Part shown: one piece after another, positions 20,761 to 29,665 of the stretch | How positions within the stretch are numbered: position 1 is the stretch's first letter | Layout of the letters: the number at the start of each line of letters is the position of its first letter | Translations under genes and position numbers: made by a program | Source: DASWFI01 sp036394315 | GTDB lineage: Bacteria > Patescibacteriota > Doudnabacteria > UBA920 > O2-02-FULL-48-8 | Reading direction: 5' to 3' | DNA: 64,000 nucleotides | Assembly (NCBI GenBank): GCA_036394315.1 | Contig: DASWFI010000007.1 | Location: forward strand, 1 to 64,000 | Notes under the pieces: model-generated | Told to the model about the DNA's origin: nothing | What the model saw: the letters and a program-made list of their open reading frames with translations, nothing else | The model's database searches: none

Positions 20761-22572
20761 ATGAAAAACGATTCAGAAAAACTACACAATCTCCGCCACT
20801 CGCTCGCTCATATATTAGCCAGTGCTGTTTTGGAAATGTTTCCGAAAGCGCAGCTAGGTGTGGGGCCCGTGATTGAAAATGGTTTCTTTTACGATTTCCT
20901 CCTCCCCCGCCCGCTTACTCCTGAAGATCTGGCAAAAATTGAAAAAAGAATGAGGGCTTTAGTAAAAGAAGGATTGCCATTTGAACGGCAGGAAATGTCG
21001 ATCCACGAAGCCAAAACGTATTTTAACCACGCGGTTCAACCATTCAAAGTTGAGCTGATCAAAGATATAGAAAAATTTGGGACCACGGAGATGGATAAAA
21101 TTCTTAACACTGATGAATCACTCAAAGACGAACAAAAAGTCAGCAAATCAGAACAACTCACTGTCTCGCTTTATAAAACCGGAAAATTCACGGATCTTTG
21201 TCGCGGGGGACACGTGAAAAATACTTCGGAGATTGATCCGCAAAGCTTTAAGCTGAATAAAATGTCCGGCGCTTACTGGCGCGGCGATCAGGCCAATCCT
21301 CAAATGCAGCGCGTCTACGGTCTGGCTTTTGAGAGTAAAAAAGAGTTGGATGAATATATAAAACTTCAGGAAGAAGCTGAGAAACGCGATCACAAAAAAC
21401 TTGGGCCGAAATTGGGTTTGTTCATGTTCCATCACACTGCCCCAGGCATGCCCTACTGGCTGCCGAAAGGTGTGGCGTTATACAATGAGCTGGTGAACTT
21501 TTGGCGCACCGAACATAATAAGAGAAACTATCACGAAATTGTCTCCCCGCTTTTGAATAAAAAAGAACTTTATCAGACTTCCGGCCACTACGAACATTAT
21601 TGGCAAGATATGTTTGTCGTGCAGACCAAAGACAAGGAAGAATATGGCGTAAAAGCCATGAACTGCCCCAATGCCATGATTGTTTTTGGTTCGCAATTGC
21701 GCAGCTACAAAGATCTGCCCCTGCGTTTGTCTGATACGGATACGCTGCATCGCAACGAAATTTCCGGCGCACTCAATGGATTGCTGCGGGTACGTGAATT
21801 CCGCCAAGACGACGCGCATTGCTTTGTCACAGAAGATCAAATCGGCGAAGAATACGAAGAAATTTTTGAAATCGTGGAAAAATTTTATTCGATCTTTGGA
21901 TTAGAATACTCTTTCCGTTTAGGAACCAGACCCGAAAGTTTTATGGGGGAAATTAAAACTTGGGATAAGGCCGAAAAAACCCTCAAGGATATTCTCGCCA
22001 AAAGCAAAAAGAAATTTACTATCGCGGAAAAAGACGGCGCGTTTTATGGACCCAAGGTGGATATTCTTATGAAAGATATTTTGGGACGAGAATGGCAGAT
22101 GGGTACCATCCAGCTTGATTTCCAGCAACCATTGCGGTTCAAACTTGAATACACAGCCCCTGACGGAAGCAAAAAAACACCAGTAGCCATCCACCGCGTG
22201 GTATATGGATCGCTGGAAAGATTTATCGGCATTCTTATCGAACACTACGCCGGCGCGTTTCCGGTTTGGATCTCCCCTGTTCAGGCTAAGATTCTTCCGA
22301 TTTCCGAGAAACAAAATAAATATGCCAAGGAAGTTTATGAGGCTCTCAAAGAAAGTGGTATCCGTGTGGAGTTTGACGATCGCGACGAGTCCGTCGGCAA
22401 AAAAATCCGCGAAGCGGAAATGGAAAAAGTACCCTACATGTTGATTGTCGGCGAAAAAGAGCAGAAAGCCAAATCTGTAGCCGTCCGTGGCCGCAATCAG
22501 AAAGACTTGGGAGTTATGAAATTGAATAAATTCGTAAAGCAAATTTCCGAAGAGATCCAAGATCGAGCATAA
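20761..22572 (+). CDS. thrS: Threonyl-tRNA synthetase
   Basis: 603 aa from the ATG after the T-box; an in-frame GTG ten codons earlier lies in the terminator loop and is rejected. The N-terminal TGS domain is missing: the protein starts at the editing domain (HNLRHSLAHILASAVLEMFP, with HSLAH as the zinc-like HxxxH site). Catalytic core has motif 2 LRVREFRQDDAHCFVTEDQ and motif 3 VVYGSLERFIGILIEH; the anticodon domain starts PVWISPVQAKILPIS. Charges tRNA-Thr. Confidence 0.97.
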   Translation: MKNDSEKLHNLRHSLAHILASAVLEMFPKAQLGVGPVIENGFFYDFLLPRPLTPEDLAKIEKRMRALVKEGLPFERQEMSIHEAKTYFNHAVQPFKVELIKDIEKFGTTEMDKILNTDESLKDEQKVSKSEQLTVSLYKTGKFTDLCRGGHVKNTSEIDPQSFKLNKMSGAYWRGDQANPQMQRVYGLAFESKKELDEYIKLQEEAEKRDHKKLGPKLGLFMFHHTAPGMPYWLPKGVALYNELVNFWRTEHNKRNYHEIVSPLLNKKELYQTSGHYEHYWQDMFVVQTKDKEEYGVKAMNCPNAMIVFGSQLRSYKDLPLRLSDTDTLHRNEISGALNGLLRVREFRQDDAHCFVTEDQIGEEYEEIFEIVEKFYSIFGLEYSFRLGTRPESFMGEIKTWDKAEKTLKDILAKSKKKFTIAEKDGAFYGPKVDILMKDILGREWQMGTIQLDFQQPLRFKLEYTAPDGSKKTPVAIHRVVYGSLERFIGILIEHYAGAFPVWISPVQAKILPISEKQNKYAKEVYEALKESGIRVEFDDRDESVGKKIREAEMEKVPYMLIVGEKEQKAKSVAVRGRNQKDLGVMKLNKFVKQISEEIQDRA

Positions 22573-22602
22573 AAAAAGAACGCCGGCCGAGTTAGGCAGA
22601 CG
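22571..22602 (-). terminator. Terminator of the 122-aa gene
   Basis: CGTCTGCC and GGCCGGCG pair around TAACTC (one mismatch, one wobble), then TTCTTTTTTT on the minus strand. Confidence 0.65.
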
Positions 22603-22606
22603 TGAG

Positions 22607-22975
22607 TTACTTTGGTTCAGAAGAAAGGCCCCGAATCGGTTTGAGCTCGGCTAGTTCCGCAGCTAAGTAATTATCCGCATCCGAGTAATCGATTTGTATG
22701 TTATGACCACGGACCGGATCAGGATGAGGGTACTTCTGGGCAGCTGCTATAGCTTGCTCACAGAGTAGCCGATATCGGGAAGCAATGAGCTGATGCGTCT
22801 CATCGCAGTAGATATTTCGACCTTCTTCGACTCCTCCTTCCTCGATTGAACGACTGCAACAATCGCAACGACGGACCCCCGCGTCGCTCCAGGGCAACCC
22901 GGGATAACACTTGATTACCTGAACCTTGCCAGCTTTCTTGCCAGCTTTCGCCGGTATTATCCGGGTTTTTCTCAT
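22607..22975 (-). CDS. Cys-rich small protein, unknown function (122 aa)
   Basis: ATG preceded by TGGAGGGGGG. Basic N-terminus, then CDCCSRSIEEGG and ETHQ with four more Cys along the chain, compatible with a small zinc-binding unit; C-terminus helical. Not recognised. GC-rich, with a strong Shine-Dalgarno and its own terminator, like the cassettes at 0.6-1.6, 10.6-11.2 and 38.6-39.2 kb. Convergent to thrS. Confidence 0.6.
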   Translation of the reverse strand: MRKTRIIPAKAGKKAGKVQVIKCYPGLPWSDAGVRRCDCCSRSIEEGGVEEGRNIYCDETHQLIASRYRLLCEQAIAAAQKYPHPDPVRGHNIQIDYSDADNYLAAELAELKPIRGLSSEPK

Positions 22976-23021
22976 CCCCCCTCCAGGACATCATCATAGC
23001 AAATTAAAACTTGTGGATATT

Positions 23022-23156
23022 ATGCCGAAAAAAACTGAACACAATCTAAAAGCTGAACGACGGGAAATCAAAAAACGTCCCCGCATGAAAATTTCCGGGG
23101 CGTCTTTGAAGCACCCCTCCAAATTCGCCGGACTCAAGATTGTAAAGAAAAAATAA
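23022..23156 (+). CDS. Small basic protein (44 aa), unknown
   Basis: MPKKTEHNLKAERREIKKRP then RMKISGASLKHPSKFAG and LKIVKKK: 44 aa, very basic, resembling a small ribosome- or nucleic-acid-associated protein. It does not match bS21 or other small ribosomal proteins I know. The longer frame from 22926 runs through the divergent 122-aa gene and is rejected. It is 36 bp before miaA and may be on its transcript. Confidence 0.6.
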   Translation: MPKKTEHNLKAERREIKKRPRMKISGASLKHPSKFAGLKIVKKK

Positions 23157-23192
23157 CATGTCTAGGCACAAAGGTGGCTAAAAAATAATACT

Positions 23193-24077
23193 ATGAATAA
23201 ACTTATTGTCATCTTGGGTCCCACATCATCTGGCAAATCGTCGCTTGCCATCAAACTCGCCAAAAAATTCAAGGGCGAGATTATTTCTGCCGACTCCCGC
23301 CAGGTTTACCAAGGCATGAACATCGGCACTGGCAAAGTGACTAGAGTCGAACAAAAAATGGTCCCCCATCACCTGCTGGATATTGCCAACCCGAAAAAAC
23401 AATTTTCAGTCGCGGAATTTAAACCATACGCGAATTTGGCGATAAGTAAAATTACGTCGAAAGACAAAGTTCCTTTTTTAGTCGGCGGCACGCCGTTTTG
23501 GATTTATGCTGTAATAGATGATTTACAAATTCCCGAAGTCGCACCGAATTTGAAACTTCGCAAACAGCTGGAAAAAAAATCCACTTCTGAACTTTTTGCC
23601 ATGCTCAAAAAACTGGATCCGAGGCGCGCAAAAAATATTGACGCGAAAAATCCACGCCGATTGATTCGCGCAATTGAGATTGTCAAAACTACAGGTAAGC
23701 CAGTCCCGGTTTCCGAACGGGTATTGCGTAAGGAATCTCTTTTAATTGGCCTTAAAAAAAATCAGAATAAATTATATAAACTAATCGACGAGCGGCTTGA
23801 GACAAGGCTTAAACAAGGTATGATTGCAGAAGTTAAAAAGCTCTTAAAACAAAAAGTCAGCCATAAGCGGCTGCAGGAAATGGGACTAGAATATCGTTTT
23901 GTTTCATTGCATTTGCAAGGACATTTAACTTACGAGGAAATGGTGGTCCAGCTTAAAAATGCGATTCACAAATTCTCCAAACGCCAAATGAACTGGTTTA
24001 AGACCGACTCCCGCATCAAATGGATTACCACCGAAAAACAAGCCGAGAAACTAATTAACAAGTATTTAGACAGATAA
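23193..24077 (+). CDS. miaA: tRNA dimethylallyltransferase
   Basis: 294 aa. P-loop GPTSSGKSS at residues 9-17, IISADSRQVYQGMNIGTGK, LVGGTPFWIYAVIDDLQIP and NPRRLIRAIEI are diagnostic. It adds a dimethylallyl group to A37 of tRNAs reading UNN codons. Both the Trp and Tyr tRNAs in the window have A37 and U-starting codons and are expected substrates. The gene ends in a strong bidirectional terminator shared with the convergent 58-aa ORF. Confidence 0.97.
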   Translation: MNKLIVILGPTSSGKSSLAIKLAKKFKGEIISADSRQVYQGMNIGTGKVTRVEQKMVPHHLLDIANPKKQFSVAEFKPYANLAISKITSKDKVPFLVGGTPFWIYAVIDDLQIPEVAPNLKLRKQLEKKSTSELFAMLKKLDPRRAKNIDAKNPRRLIRAIEIVKTTGKPVPVSERVLRKESLLIGLKKNQNKLYKLIDERLETRLKQGMIAEVKKLLKQKVSHKRLQEMGLEYRFVSLHLQGHLTYEEMVVQLKNAIHKFSKRQMNWFKTDSRIKWITTEKQAEKLINKYLDR

Positions 24078-24105
24078 AACCGCCGTATTAGCGGCGGTTT
24101 TATCT
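24072..24105. terminator. Bidirectional terminator after miaA
   Basis: AGATAAAACCGCCG and CGGCGGTTTTATCT pair perfectly around TATTAG; the stop codon of the minus-strand 58-aa ORF lies in the stem. Confidence 0.9.
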
Positions 24106-24276
24106 GGAAAACATTCTTTCGTATTTTTTAACAAGATTTTTCTGTTCATCATTAGCAGCTCTAACAGCTGCGCCAACAACTTTTTTACGTTCTTCCGAAG
24201 AGGCTTCAGTAAAAAAGGAATATACGCTTCTGTGCTTAGGTTTATTACCAAATATAATTCTAATTAGTTCTTTCAT
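24100..24276 (-). CDS. Small protein (58 aa), unknown function
   Basis: MKELIRIIFGNKPKHRSVYS then FFTEASSEERKKVVGAAVRA and a helical basic end. The start ATG overlaps the stop of the 51-aa ORF (ATGA). No clear homologue recognised. Together with the 51-aa ORF it extends the gatCAB operon by two tiny coupled genes, in the manner of toxin-antitoxin or leader pairs, but no family is identified. Confidence 0.6.
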   Translation of the reverse strand: MKELIRIIFGNKPKHRSVYSFFTEASSEERKKVVGAAVRAANDEQKNLVKKYERMFSR

Positions 24277-24428
24277 GTTATTATTTTAACATATTTCCAA
24301 GCTATTGGTAGTTGAACAGTATAGTTAACGCCAGTTGCCGAGCCTATATATTTAGAAATTAATTCTTTCTTATGACTCCGAACATATGCCAACGCTTCAT
24401 CAGAAGCTTTCTTTTCTTCATCATTCAT
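24273..24428 (-). CDS. Small protein (51 aa), coupled to gatB
   Basis: Starts MNDEEKKASDEALAYVRSHK with its ATG inside the last codons of gatB and ends ...WKYVKIIT, overlapping the next ORF by ATGA. The N-terminal half is a charged helix that recalls the entry helices of Zeta-type proteins, but no P-loop follows, so this is not claimed. The codons for VQLPIAWK coincide with a 24-bp segment identical to the transposase end at 117-140. Confidence 0.5.
   Translation of the reverse strand: MNDEEKKASDEALAYVRSHKKELISKYIGSATGVNYTVQLPIAWKYVKIIT
24294..24317. repeat. 24-bp exact copy of the transposase 3' end
   Basis: Identical to 117-140 (starts TTTCCAAGC, ends GTAGTTGAAC); flanks differ completely on both sides. 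It may be an insertion-sequence end scar. Confidence 0.7.
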
Positions 24429-25881
24429 TAGAATTTTTCAATTCTTTCTTAAGTAACTCATTTATTTTTTGTGGATTCCCTTTGCCTTTCAGCTCTTTCA
24501 TAGTCTGGCCGACGAGAAAGCCAAAAGACTTTTCGCCTTTTGTTTTTGCATCCTCGACTCCCTTAGGATTTGCAGCTATTACTTTCTTCACCGCTTCTAA
24601 AATTACACTTTCGTCCGAAACCTGATGCAAACCAAGCTCGTCCAAAATATTGGATGGATCTTCTCCAGTCACAAACATTTTCGCAAACACGTCTTTGGCC
24701 GCTAAGTTAGAAACTTTCCCCTCCCCGATCAGTTTGATCAGCTCGGCGAAACTCTCAGCGGTAACTTTTGATTGTTCGGGCAATAAATTTTTCTCATTGA
24801 TCGCGGCCAGAAACGGACCCAAAATCCAGCCTGCGACCATGGAACCTCGTTTTTGATCTGATTTAGTCCATTCCGCCAATTCACTCATAACCTGCTCAAA
24901 ATAGACTGAAAGCTCTTTGTAAGACACCAAGGTCTGCGATTCTTTTTCGTTCAACCCATATTCGTCCATGAACCGCGCCTTTCGTACTTTTGGCAATTCC
25001 GGCAATTGTTTTCGCAATTCCTCCAGCCATCCTTTCGTAAAATGCATGACGGGCAGATCCGGTTCCGGGAAATATCGGTAATCCTGGGATTCTTCTTTTG
25101 ATCGCTGCGAGACGGTGATTGATTTATCATCGACCCAGCCCCGGGTTTCTTTGTCAGGAATTTTTCCTTCGTCCAAAAGTTCGGACTGGCGCGTAATTTC
25201 AAACTCGATCGCATTCGCCACGGCTCGAAAAGAATTCATATTTTTAACCTCCACCTTGTATGGTGGGAATCCTGTTTCGCCTTTTTTGCGCAAACTGATG
25301 TTCGCATCACAGCGCAAATGACCTTTTTCCATATCCGCATCTGACACGCCTAAATAGCGCATAATATTCTGTAATTCTTGTAGATACTGCTTCGCTTCTT
25401 CCGAAGATCTGATGTCCGGTTCACTGACAATTTCCAGTAATGGCGTGCCGGCGCGATTCAGATCAACCAAACTAAAACCCTTCGCGTGAACCAACTTGCC
25501 CGCGTCTTCTTCCAGATGTGCCCTTGTAATTCCGATTTTTCTCACTTCACCGCCGATCACGACTTCCATCACCCCTTTGCCGTTGATGGGGTGGTCGAAC
25601 TGCGAGATCTGATAGCCTTTCGGCAAATCGGGATAAAAATAATTTTTCCGGTCAAATTTCGAATATTCGGCAATTTCGCAATTCAATGCCAAACCAACCA
25701 TGACGGATTTAAGCACTGCTTCGCGATTGATCACAGGCAAGGTTCCTGGCTGGCCAGTGCAGACCTCGCAAATATGCACGTTTGGCACCTGGCTTTCGGC
25801 ATTTTTGCTCGAGCAAAACATTTTGCTCTGAGTTTTTAGCTGGACATGGACTTCAAGTCCTATAACTGGTTCGTAGGTCAT
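24421..25881 (-). CDS. gatB: Asp/Glu-tRNA amidotransferase subunit B
   Basis: 486 aa. Starts MTYEPVIGLEVHVQLKTQSKM; contains DRKNYFYPDLPKGYQISQFD, VDLNRAGTPLLEIVSEPD and the SQRSKEESQDYRYFPEPDLP region, with a YqeY-like C-terminus. GatB is the kinase subunit that activates Glu-tRNA-Gln or Asp-tRNA-Asn for amidation. Its start overlaps the pilin stop by ATGA. gatC, gatA and gatB are all here, so the full complex can form. Confidence 0.97.
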   Translation of the reverse strand: MTYEPVIGLEVHVQLKTQSKMFCSSKNAESQVPNVHICEVCTGQPGTLPVINREAVLKSVMVGLALNCEIAEYSKFDRKNYFYPDLPKGYQISQFDHPINGKGVMEVVIGGEVRKIGITRAHLEEDAGKLVHAKGFSLVDLNRAGTPLLEIVSEPDIRSSEEAKQYLQELQNIMRYLGVSDADMEKGHLRCDANISLRKKGETGFPPYKVEVKNMNSFRAVANAIEFEITRQSELLDEGKIPDKETRGWVDDKSITVSQRSKEESQDYRYFPEPDLPVMHFTKGWLEELRKQLPELPKVRKARFMDEYGLNEKESQTLVSYKELSVYFEQVMSELAEWTKSDQKRGSMVAGWILGPFLAAINEKNLLPEQSKVTAESFAELIKLIGEGKVSNLAAKDVFAKMFVTGEDPSNILDELGLHQVSDESVILEAVKKVIAANPKGVEDAKTKGEKSFGFLVGQTMKELKGKGNPQKINELLKKELKNSNE

Positions 25882-26303
25882 GGATTTGTGCTACGGATCC
25901 TGCTCGGCGATGTGGTTTGAGGAGAACTGTTTATTCCCTCTAAGGATTTAAGATTAAAATTTACTAAATCAGGATTAATCTCGTTTAAAAGCAAATAAGC
26001 ACAGAAGAGAATCACAACTCCGATCAAGGCGCCTGTGATATATTCTTTTCCTTTGGTAGCTTGTTCTGCATTGCCAGCCGCAGTCATAAGATAATATCCA
26101 CCCAACACCATCATCAGAAGAGCGAGCAATACTGCAACACCTAGCGACCAGACATAAATTTGGTTAATGCATCGCGGCAAAGCGCTGGCTTTATCTGCAC
26201 TCCCCTGCACTGCGGACACGGTGCACGGATTAGTTTGAGCTATTGCTAACAGAGGAGCAAAGGCCATAGTAAAAATAAAAATAAATAATATTAATTTTTT
26301 CAT
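25878..26303 (-). CDS. VirB2/TrbC-like pilin within the gat operon
   Basis: 141 aa: signal peptide (MKKLILFIFIFTMAFAPLLA, cleavage after IAQ), two Cys in the short outer segment, a first membrane helix IYVWSLGVAVLLALLMMVLG, a polar loop with AAGNAEQATKGKEYI, and a second helix ITGALIGVVILFCAYLLL. This two-helix layout is that of VirB2/TrbC pilins and of the unnamed pilin-like proteins of CPR type IV secretion systems. It overlaps both gatA and gatB by ATGA, 13 kb away from the secretion genes. Confidence 0.7.
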   Translation of the reverse strand: MKKLILFIFIFTMAFAPLLAIAQTNPCTVSAVQGSADKASALPRCINQIYVWSLGVAVLLALLMMVLGGYYLMTAAGNAEQATKGKEYITGALIGVVILFCAYLLLNEINPDLVNFNLKSLEGINSSPQTTSPSRIRSTNP

Positions 26304-27751
26304 AGTTTTGGTTTTAATTTCAGATTTAAAGCTTTTTCCAAAGCATGGCCTGCGTGGAATAATTTTTCTTCCGCAAAATGATTCGCGATCAACTGAATTC
26401 CCACTGGTAAACCTTCTTTCGTTACTCCAGCCGGAACGGACATGCCAGGCACGCCAGCGATATTTAAACCGACTGTAAAAATATCCGCCAGATACATGGA
26501 CAGCGGATCTGATTTTTCGCCAAACTTAAACGCTGGCGTGGGAGTGGTCGGGGTCACGATCAAATCAAATTTTTTGAATGCATCAATGAAATCCTTGCGG
26601 ATAAGCTGTTGCGCGGCACGGGCTTTTTTGTAATAAGCGTCGAAGTAGCCGGCCGAGGATGCGTATGTCCCGATCATGATTCGCCGCTTGGGCTCCGGGC
26701 CAAAGCCCTGAGATCTCGTATTATAATAAACTTCTTCCAGCGTCTGGCCTGGGATCGACAGCGGATAACGGATGCCATCGTAGCGGGAAAGATTGGCAGA
26801 AATTTCCACTGGCAAAATAATGTAATAACAAGCCAAGGCCAGCGAAAAATGCGGCAAGCTCATTTCAGAAACTGTTCCTCCCATTTCTTCCATTTTCTTG
26901 ATCGCTGACTGGATCACGGCTTTAACCTCTGGGTCTATGCCCTCACCAAAACATTCTTTAGGCACGCCGATTTTCATGCCCTTCAAATCTTCTTTCAGAA
27001 ATTGCGAATAATCAGGAACTGGTTTGAGTAAAGCGGTCGAATCATGGACATCGCTACCTGCCATGAGTTGGAGCACGGCGGCGGCATCTTCCACGGTTTT
27101 GGCCAAAACCCCGGGCTGGTCCAAAGACGAACCCAATGCTATCAGTCCATATCTGGAACAGCGGCCATATGTGGGCTTAAATCCCACAATGCCACAGAAA
27201 GACGCGGGCTGACGTACCGAACCCCCCGTGTCAGTCCCTAAGGCAAACAAAACCTGGCCTGACGCCACAGCCACAGCCGAACCCCCGGATGAGCCTCCGG
27301 GGACGCGCGAAGTATCAAAAGGATTTCGAGATGGACCGAACGCCGAATTTTCCGTGGATGATCCCATGGCAAACTCATCAAGGTTGGTCTTGCCCATGAG
27401 TACCGGTGATTCTTCGTTCAATTTTTTTACAATTGTCGCGTCATAAGTGGCTTTATAGCCTTCCAAAATTTTGGATGCTGCCGTGGCCTGCATGCCTTTA
27501 TATAAAATGTTATCCTTAAGCGCGTATGGAATTCCGGTCAACGAAAAGTTTTCTCCCTCCGCAATCACCATCTCGTCCACGTTCTGGGCCTGCACCAGTG
27601 ATTCTTTTTCAGCCACATACAAAAAAGCGTGCAGTTTGTCATCCACTTCCTTGATTCGTTTCAGCGACATCTCGGCCAATTCCTTGGCGGAGACTTTCTT
27701 GTGCGCGATCAGCTCAGCCGCGGACTTGATTGTAAGATCTGTAAAGTCCAT
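26300..27751 (-). CDS. gatA: Asp/Glu-tRNA amidotransferase subunit A
   Basis: 483 aa amidase-signature enzyme. Ser-cisSer-Lys triad region: GIPYALKDN (Lys) and GGSSGGSAVAVASGQVLFAL then GTDTGGSVRQPASFCG. It releases ammonia from glutamine for GatB. Starts directly after gatC and overlaps the pilin gene by ATGA. Confidence 0.98.
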   Translation of the reverse strand: MDFTDLTIKSAAELIAHKKVSAKELAEMSLKRIKEVDDKLHAFLYVAEKESLVQAQNVDEMVIAEGENFSLTGIPYALKDNILYKGMQATAASKILEGYKATYDATIVKKLNEESPVLMGKTNLDEFAMGSSTENSAFGPSRNPFDTSRVPGGSSGGSAVAVASGQVLFALGTDTGGSVRQPASFCGIVGFKPTYGRCSRYGLIALGSSLDQPGVLAKTVEDAAAVLQLMAGSDVHDSTALLKPVPDYSQFLKEDLKGMKIGVPKECFGEGIDPEVKAVIQSAIKKMEEMGGTVSEMSLPHFSLALACYYIILPVEISANLSRYDGIRYPLSIPGQTLEEVYYNTRSQGFGPEPKRRIMIGTYASSAGYFDAYYKKARAAQQLIRKDFIDAFKKFDLIVTPTTPTPAFKFGEKSDPLSMYLADIFTVGLNIAGVPGMSVPAGVTKEGLPVGIQLIANHFAEEKLFHAGHALEKALNLKLKPKL

Positions 27752-28036
27752 TTATTCCAGGATGCTCTTAACTTTAATAAATTTCCCTTCTCTTGCCGGT
27801 GCTTGTGCCAAGAAAATTTCCGGATCAGTCATTTCTTCCGCCACATCATCCCGCATTAGATTTAAAGCGTCCGCGTCATAGGTTTCTGTCTCTACTTTAT
27901 CACCCACGGCTTTGAGCTGGTCCACATAATTCAAAATCTCCGACAGCTCGTGCTGTAATTTTTGTTTCTCTTCATCAGAAAAAGAAAGCCTCGCGAGCTT
28001 TGCAATTCTGTTGACTTCATCCAGGGAAATTGCCAT
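27752..28036 (-). CDS. gatC: Asp/Glu-tRNA amidotransferase subunit C
   Basis: 94 aa; VNRIAKLARLSFSDEEKQKL, ILNYVDQLKAVG and LRDDV-type segment (here NLMRDDVAEE) are typical. It clamps GatA to GatB. First gene of the operon. The -10 TATAAT (minus strand, 28049-28054, preceded by TGTGG) lies 12 nt before the ATG, so the mRNA is probably leaderless. Confidence 0.96.
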   Translation of the reverse strand: MAISLDEVNRIAKLARLSFSDEEKQKLQHELSEILNYVDQLKAVGDKVETETYDADALNLMRDDVAEEMTDPEIFLAQAPAREGKFIKVKSILE

Positions 28037-28038
28037 AT

Positions 28039-28067
28039 TTGATAATTAATTATACCACATTTATAAT
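28039..28067. promoter_or_regulatory. Divergent promoters of lemA (+) and gatC (-)
   Basis: Plus: TTGATA (28039-28044), 17-nt spacer, TATAAT (28062-28067). Minus: extended -10 TGG-TATAAT at 28049-28054, inside the plus-strand spacer. The two polymerases cannot bind at once. Confidence 0.7.
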
Positions 28068-28087
28068 GAGCTTAGAAAGGACTAATT

Positions 28088-28663
28088 ATGTTATATTTTT
28101 GGATAATATTGATATTGCTGGTGTTAGGGCTGATCGGCATCTATAACAGCCTCATCCAGTCCCGTAATCGGGTGGATGAAGCGTGGTCAGACATCGAAGT
28201 TCAGCTCAAACGCCGCTACGATCTGATCCCCAATCTGGTCAATACGGTAAAGGGCTATGCGGCTCATGAGCAAGGGACTTTGGATAAAGTTACGGAGGCA
28301 AGGGCCCACGCCACGAGTATTACCATGGATCCGACTAAACTCGATGCCGCACAGATGGCCAAATTCCAGGCTGCACAGGGCGAATTGAGTTCTGCCTTAG
28401 GGCGACTGCTCGCGGTGGCGGAACAATACCCGGATCTAAAGGCCAATCAAAATTTCCTGAATCTGCAATCCAATCTTACGGACACGGAAGACAAGATCCA
28501 GGCAGCCAGACGATTCTACAATGGCAACGTCCGCGACTACAATACTAAACTCCAAGTGTTCCCAACCAACATGATTGCCGGCTTGTTCCATTTCACTACC
28601 CGTACTTTCTTCGACATCGATGACAAAGGACCGGAAAGCCAGCCAGTGAACGTACAATTTTAA
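28088..28663 (+). CDS. lemA: LemA family protein
   Basis: 191 aa: an N-terminal membrane helix (IILILLVLGLIGIYNSLI) followed by the helical LemA fold with RNRVDEAWSDIEVQLKRRYD, LIPNLVNTVKGYAAHE and a FTTRTFFDID-like end. Function is unknown; the family commonly lies beside HtpX-like proteases, as here. AAAGGA is placed 6 nt before the ATG. Confidence 0.93.
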   Translation: MLYFWIILILLVLGLIGIYNSLIQSRNRVDEAWSDIEVQLKRRYDLIPNLVNTVKGYAAHEQGTLDKVTEARAHATSITMDPTKLDAAQMAKFQAAQGELSSALGRLLAVAEQYPDLKANQNFLNLQSNLTDTEDKIQAARRFYNGNVRDYNTKLQVFPTNMIAGLFHFTTRTFFDIDDKGPESQPVNVQF

Positions 28664-28678
28664 AAAAGGGACAAAATA

Positions 28679-28722
28679 AAAAGTATTTAGTATCAAAGAG
28701 GCGATGCCCTTTATACTTTATA
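28679..28722. repeat. Imperfect hairpin between lemA and htpX
   Basis: AGTATTTAGTATCAAAGAGGC and GCCCTTTATACTTTATACT pair with few mismatches. It is an intergenic palindrome in a two-gene operon and may tune htpX expression or mRNA stability. Confidence 0.5.
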
Positions 28723-28740
28723 CTACCCTTTAAACTTTCC

Positions 28741-29652
28741 ATGATTTACTCCGAAATTTCTTCTAACAAACGAAAGACTGCTTTATTGATCACATTTTTC
28801 CTGGTGCTGATCATCGCGTTAGGATACGTCTTTTCGCTTTATGCGAATCAACCGCTGCTTCTCCCGATCGCTGTGGGCATCTCCGTGGCCATGAGTTTTT
28901 TCAGTTATTTCTTTTCAGATAAAATTGTATTGGCCATGTCCCAGGCGCACGAAATCCAACGTGCGGATGATGAAGAGCTTTATCGCACCGTAGAAAATCT
29001 GGCCATTGCCGCAGGCTTGCCTACTCCTAAAATTTATCTGATCGACGATACGGCACCCAACGCTTTTGCCACAGGCAGGGATCCGCAGCATGCGGTGGTT
29101 GCGATTACCACGGGTCTTCGCCAAAAATTGACCAAACCGGAATTGGAAGGGGTTATGGCGCACGAGCTATCCCACATCGGTAATTATGACATTCGGCTTA
29201 GCACCATTATTGTAGTTTTGGTAGGCGTGGTTACGCTCCTTGCGGATTGGATGCTGCGGATGTCATTCTATGGCCGGCGGAGATCCGACTCCAGTGAAGG
29301 TGGCCAGGTAGGAGCGATTATTATGATTGTGGGGGTCGTGCTGGCTCTGCTCTCCCCCATCGCCGCAACTTTGATTCAGCTTGCCATCTCCAGAAAACGA
29401 GAATATTTAGCCGACGCTTCCGGCGCGCTGCTAACTAGATATCCGGAAGGACTGGCTTCAGCGCTTAAAAAAATCGCTGAGGATAGCGAACCATTGGAAG
29501 CGGCAAATAAAGCCACGGCGCACCTATACATAGTCAACCCGCTCAAAGAACATAGTGGCAGCAGTAATGGAGTTAGTTGGTTTGCGAACCTCTTCCAAAC
29601 CCACCCCCCGATCCAGGAACGAATTGAAAGATTGGAAGAGATGGAAAAATAA
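28741..29652 (+). CDS. htpX: M48 zinc metalloprotease HtpX
   Basis: 303 aa. Two N-terminal membrane segments, HELSH at residues 141-145 with a following zinc ligand in EYLADASGALLTRYPEG, and two further membrane segments between. It degrades misfolded membrane proteins. Partner of LemA; both are in a two-gene operon. A terminator follows. Confidence 0.96.
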   Translation: MIYSEISSNKRKTALLITFFLVLIIALGYVFSLYANQPLLLPIAVGISVAMSFFSYFFSDKIVLAMSQAHEIQRADDEELYRTVENLAIAAGLPTPKIYLIDDTAPNAFATGRDPQHAVVAITTGLRQKLTKPELEGVMAHELSHIGNYDIRLSTIIVVLVGVVTLLADWMLRMSFYGRRRSDSSEGGQVGAIIMIVGVVLALLSPIAATLIQLAISRKREYLADASGALLTRYPEGLASALKKIAEDSEPLEAANKATAHLYIVNPLKEHSGSSNGVSWFANLFQTHPPIQERIERLEEMEK

Positions 29653-29665
29653 TTCTTGGCGAGTG

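Noticed and set aside
23022..23156. Ribosomal protein bS21
   Set aside because: Basic and of the right size range but without bS21 signature residues.
24273..24428. Zeta-type toxin
   Set aside because: Only the N-terminal helix is similar in feel; there is no P-loop or kinase domain.
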